Origin: JBLHKE01 sp047619485
GTDB lineage: Bacteria > Verrucomicrobiota > Verrucomicrobiia > Verrucomicrobiales > DEV007
Assembly (NCBI GenBank): GCA_047619485.1
Contig: JBLHKE010000432.1
Coordinates: 1-6,780 of the forward strand
Length of the DNA: 6,780 nucleotides
Reading direction: 5' to 3'
Shown: positions 5,734-6,780 of the stretch, piece after piece
Numbering within the stretch: position 1 is the first letter of the stretch
Layout: each line of letters begins with the position of its first letter
Notes under the pieces: model-generated
Seen by the model: only the letters and a program-made list of their open reading frames with translations
Database searches by the model: none
What the model was told of the DNA's origin: nothing
Translations under genes and position numbers: made by a program

Positions 5734-6780
5734 TCAGGATTCGCCCAGTTCCCTCGCAGCCGCTTCCCGTAGTTTATCCTTTTTGCTTTTACGGCGCCCT
5801 TTGATCCCGCCGGTACTAGGTGAAGACGGTGGCGCTATCTCGGTGGGTTCAAAACCGGAGATCTCTTCTCGAGGGATATTCAATCGATTGCGTTTCTCTA
5901 TCAGGTTGAAGTGAGCCTGAGTGTCAGCGGTGACGAAACTAATCGCAATGCCGGCCTCACCTGCCCGACCGGTGCGACCAATGCGATGAGTGTAATCGGC
6001 AGGTGAACGTGGCAGGTCATAATTGAGCACTGCCGGTAGCTGTGCGATGTCGAGTCCGCGTGCGGCGAGATCAGTGGCTACCAATACCTGAATCGACGAG
6101 TCTTTGAATCCATTCAGAATCTCAGTGCGCACCCCTTGACTAAGGTCACCATGAAAAGAAAAAGCCTCGATGCCTGTGCGCTGCAGTTTAACTGCGACGT
6201 GATCTGCTGTGTATTGTTTCGCGACAAAAACCAGCACCCGTCCCCAGCCTTCAGCGGCGATCAAATGGCGGAGCAAAGGAGTACGCTTTGCAGTATCGAC
6301 TCGGATGGCGCGTTGTTGAATGTCCGGTGCATCCAGCGGGTCAGTGTCCAAATGGATCCGGGTGGGCTCTCGCAGGAGATTCCCGGCCATCGACTCGACA
6401 GAAGCGGGGAAGGTGGCAGAGAACAGCAGGTTCTGGCGACGCTTCGGCAACAGTGCCAGGATGCGTTTCAATTCATCAGCAAAGCCCAGATCAAGCATGC
6501 GATCAGCCTCATCCAGAACCAGGGAACTCACATTGGAAAGCGTCACCGCGTTGTGTTCGACAAGATCGAGAAGCCGCCCCGGAGTGGCGACGATGAAATC
6601 AGCGCCGCCGCGCAAGGCCATCATTTGAGGATTGATCGAAACCCCACCCACCGCACTGATCACCTTGACCCGTTCTGGAAGATGTCTGGAGAATTGCTGC
6701 ACCACATCGCGGACCTGGGACGCGAGTTCACGGGTCGGCACGAGGATTAAAGAGTGAACCTGCTTCGGTTTTTCACGCGG
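5734..6780 (-). CDS. rhlE: RhlE-type DEAD-box ATP-dependent RNA helicase, N-terminus outside window
   Basis: This cytoplasmic ATP-driven RNA-unwinding enzyme functions in ribosome assembly or RNA turnover in characterised relatives. The frame runs through the right edge: 13 codons precede the GTG at 6741, which is just the Val of LVPTRELA. The Q motif and Walker A (motif I) are therefore off-window. Counting from that Val: PTREL (2-6, motif Ia), VGGVSINPQMM (31-41) and TPGR (53-56, Ib), DEAD (77-80, II), SAT (108-110, III), VLVFV (169-173, IV), ATDLAARGLDI (222-232, V), HRIGRTGRAG (252-261, VI). The GGVSINPQMM and YDLPRSPADY stretches are close to Escherichia coli RhlE. The tail after residue 300 is short and basic (KGRRKSKKDKLREAAARE), plausibly for RNA binding. 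About 80-90 N-terminal residues should be missing, by comparison with RhlE. The stop is TGA, 222 bp ahead of the methyltransferase, with no convincing terminator between. Confidence 0.95.
   Translation of the reverse strand, partial: PREKPKQVHSLILVPTRELASQVRDVVQQFSRHLPERVKVISAVGGVSINPQMMALRGGADFIVATPGRLLDLVEHNAVTLSNVSSLVLDEADRMLDLGFADELKRILALLPKRRQNLLFSATFPASVESMAGNLLREPTRIHLDTDPLDAPDIQQRAIRVDTAKRTPLLRHLIAAEGWGRVLVFVAKQYTADHVAVKLQRTGIEAFSFHGDLSQGVRTEILNGFKDSSIQVLVATDLAARGLDIAQLPAVLNYDLPRSPADYTHRIGRTGRAGEAGIAISFVTADTQAHFNLIEKRNRLNIPREEISGFEPTEIAPPSSPSTGGIKGRRKSKKDKLREAAARELGES

Noticed and set aside
6136..6750. 204-residue open frame on the plus strand
   Set aside because: It is wholly antisense to the well-supported RNA helicase, and its translation shows no recognisable domain.

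Overview
The window reads as an ordinary chromosomal stretch from a PVC-group bacterium, most likely a Verrucomicrobiota member. This is an inference from the proteins. The first is a very large secreted beta-helix protein with repeated modules ending in DLGAYE, then a DxDxDxLPDxWE / DTDGDGLxNFEE calcium-binding-like stretch and a 'SSDLxxW' C-terminal domain, an architecture typical of that phylum. The second is an exported formylglycine-type sulfatase, a family much expanded there. Shine-Dalgarno sequences are mostly absent.

Layout: the left 2 kb holds the 3' part of one plus-strand gene (3-1988, open at the left edge) for the beta-helix surface protein. It converges on a block of four genes, all on the minus strand. 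In transcription order these are a RhlE-type DEAD-box RNA helicase (5734-6780, its 5' end off the right edge), a SAM-dependent methyltransferase with a PRMT-like double-E loop (4429-5511), an uncharacterised multi-pass membrane protein (3478-4203) and the sulfatase (2047-3396). The gaps between the four are 222, 225 and 81 bp, so they look like separate transcription units rather than one operon. The 81-bp and 225-bp gaps each carry the same 10-mer, GCTATGATCG (minus strand), placed so that its TATGAT would act as a -10 box directing transcription to start at or within about 3 nt of the ATG. The 58-bp convergent gap after position 1988 runs into a small palindrome that overlaps the sulfatase stop codon. 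The 222-bp gap at 5512-5733 shows no RNA gene, convincing promoter or terminator. The 225-bp gap at 4204-4428 also holds a 12-bp direct repeat and an imperfect GC-rich inverted repeat that may be remnants of a REP-like repeat.

Functionally, the beta-helix protein and the sulfatase both act outside the cytoplasm and would fit a cell that binds or degrades sulfated polysaccharides, but nothing ties them into one pathway. The helicase is housekeeping RNA metabolism. The methyltransferase and the membrane protein have no assigned roles. I see no mobile element with a transposase, no CRISPR array, no tRNA or rRNA, and no clear novel multi-gene system. The observations most worth following are the double-E-loop methyltransferase and the shared leaderless-type promoter.
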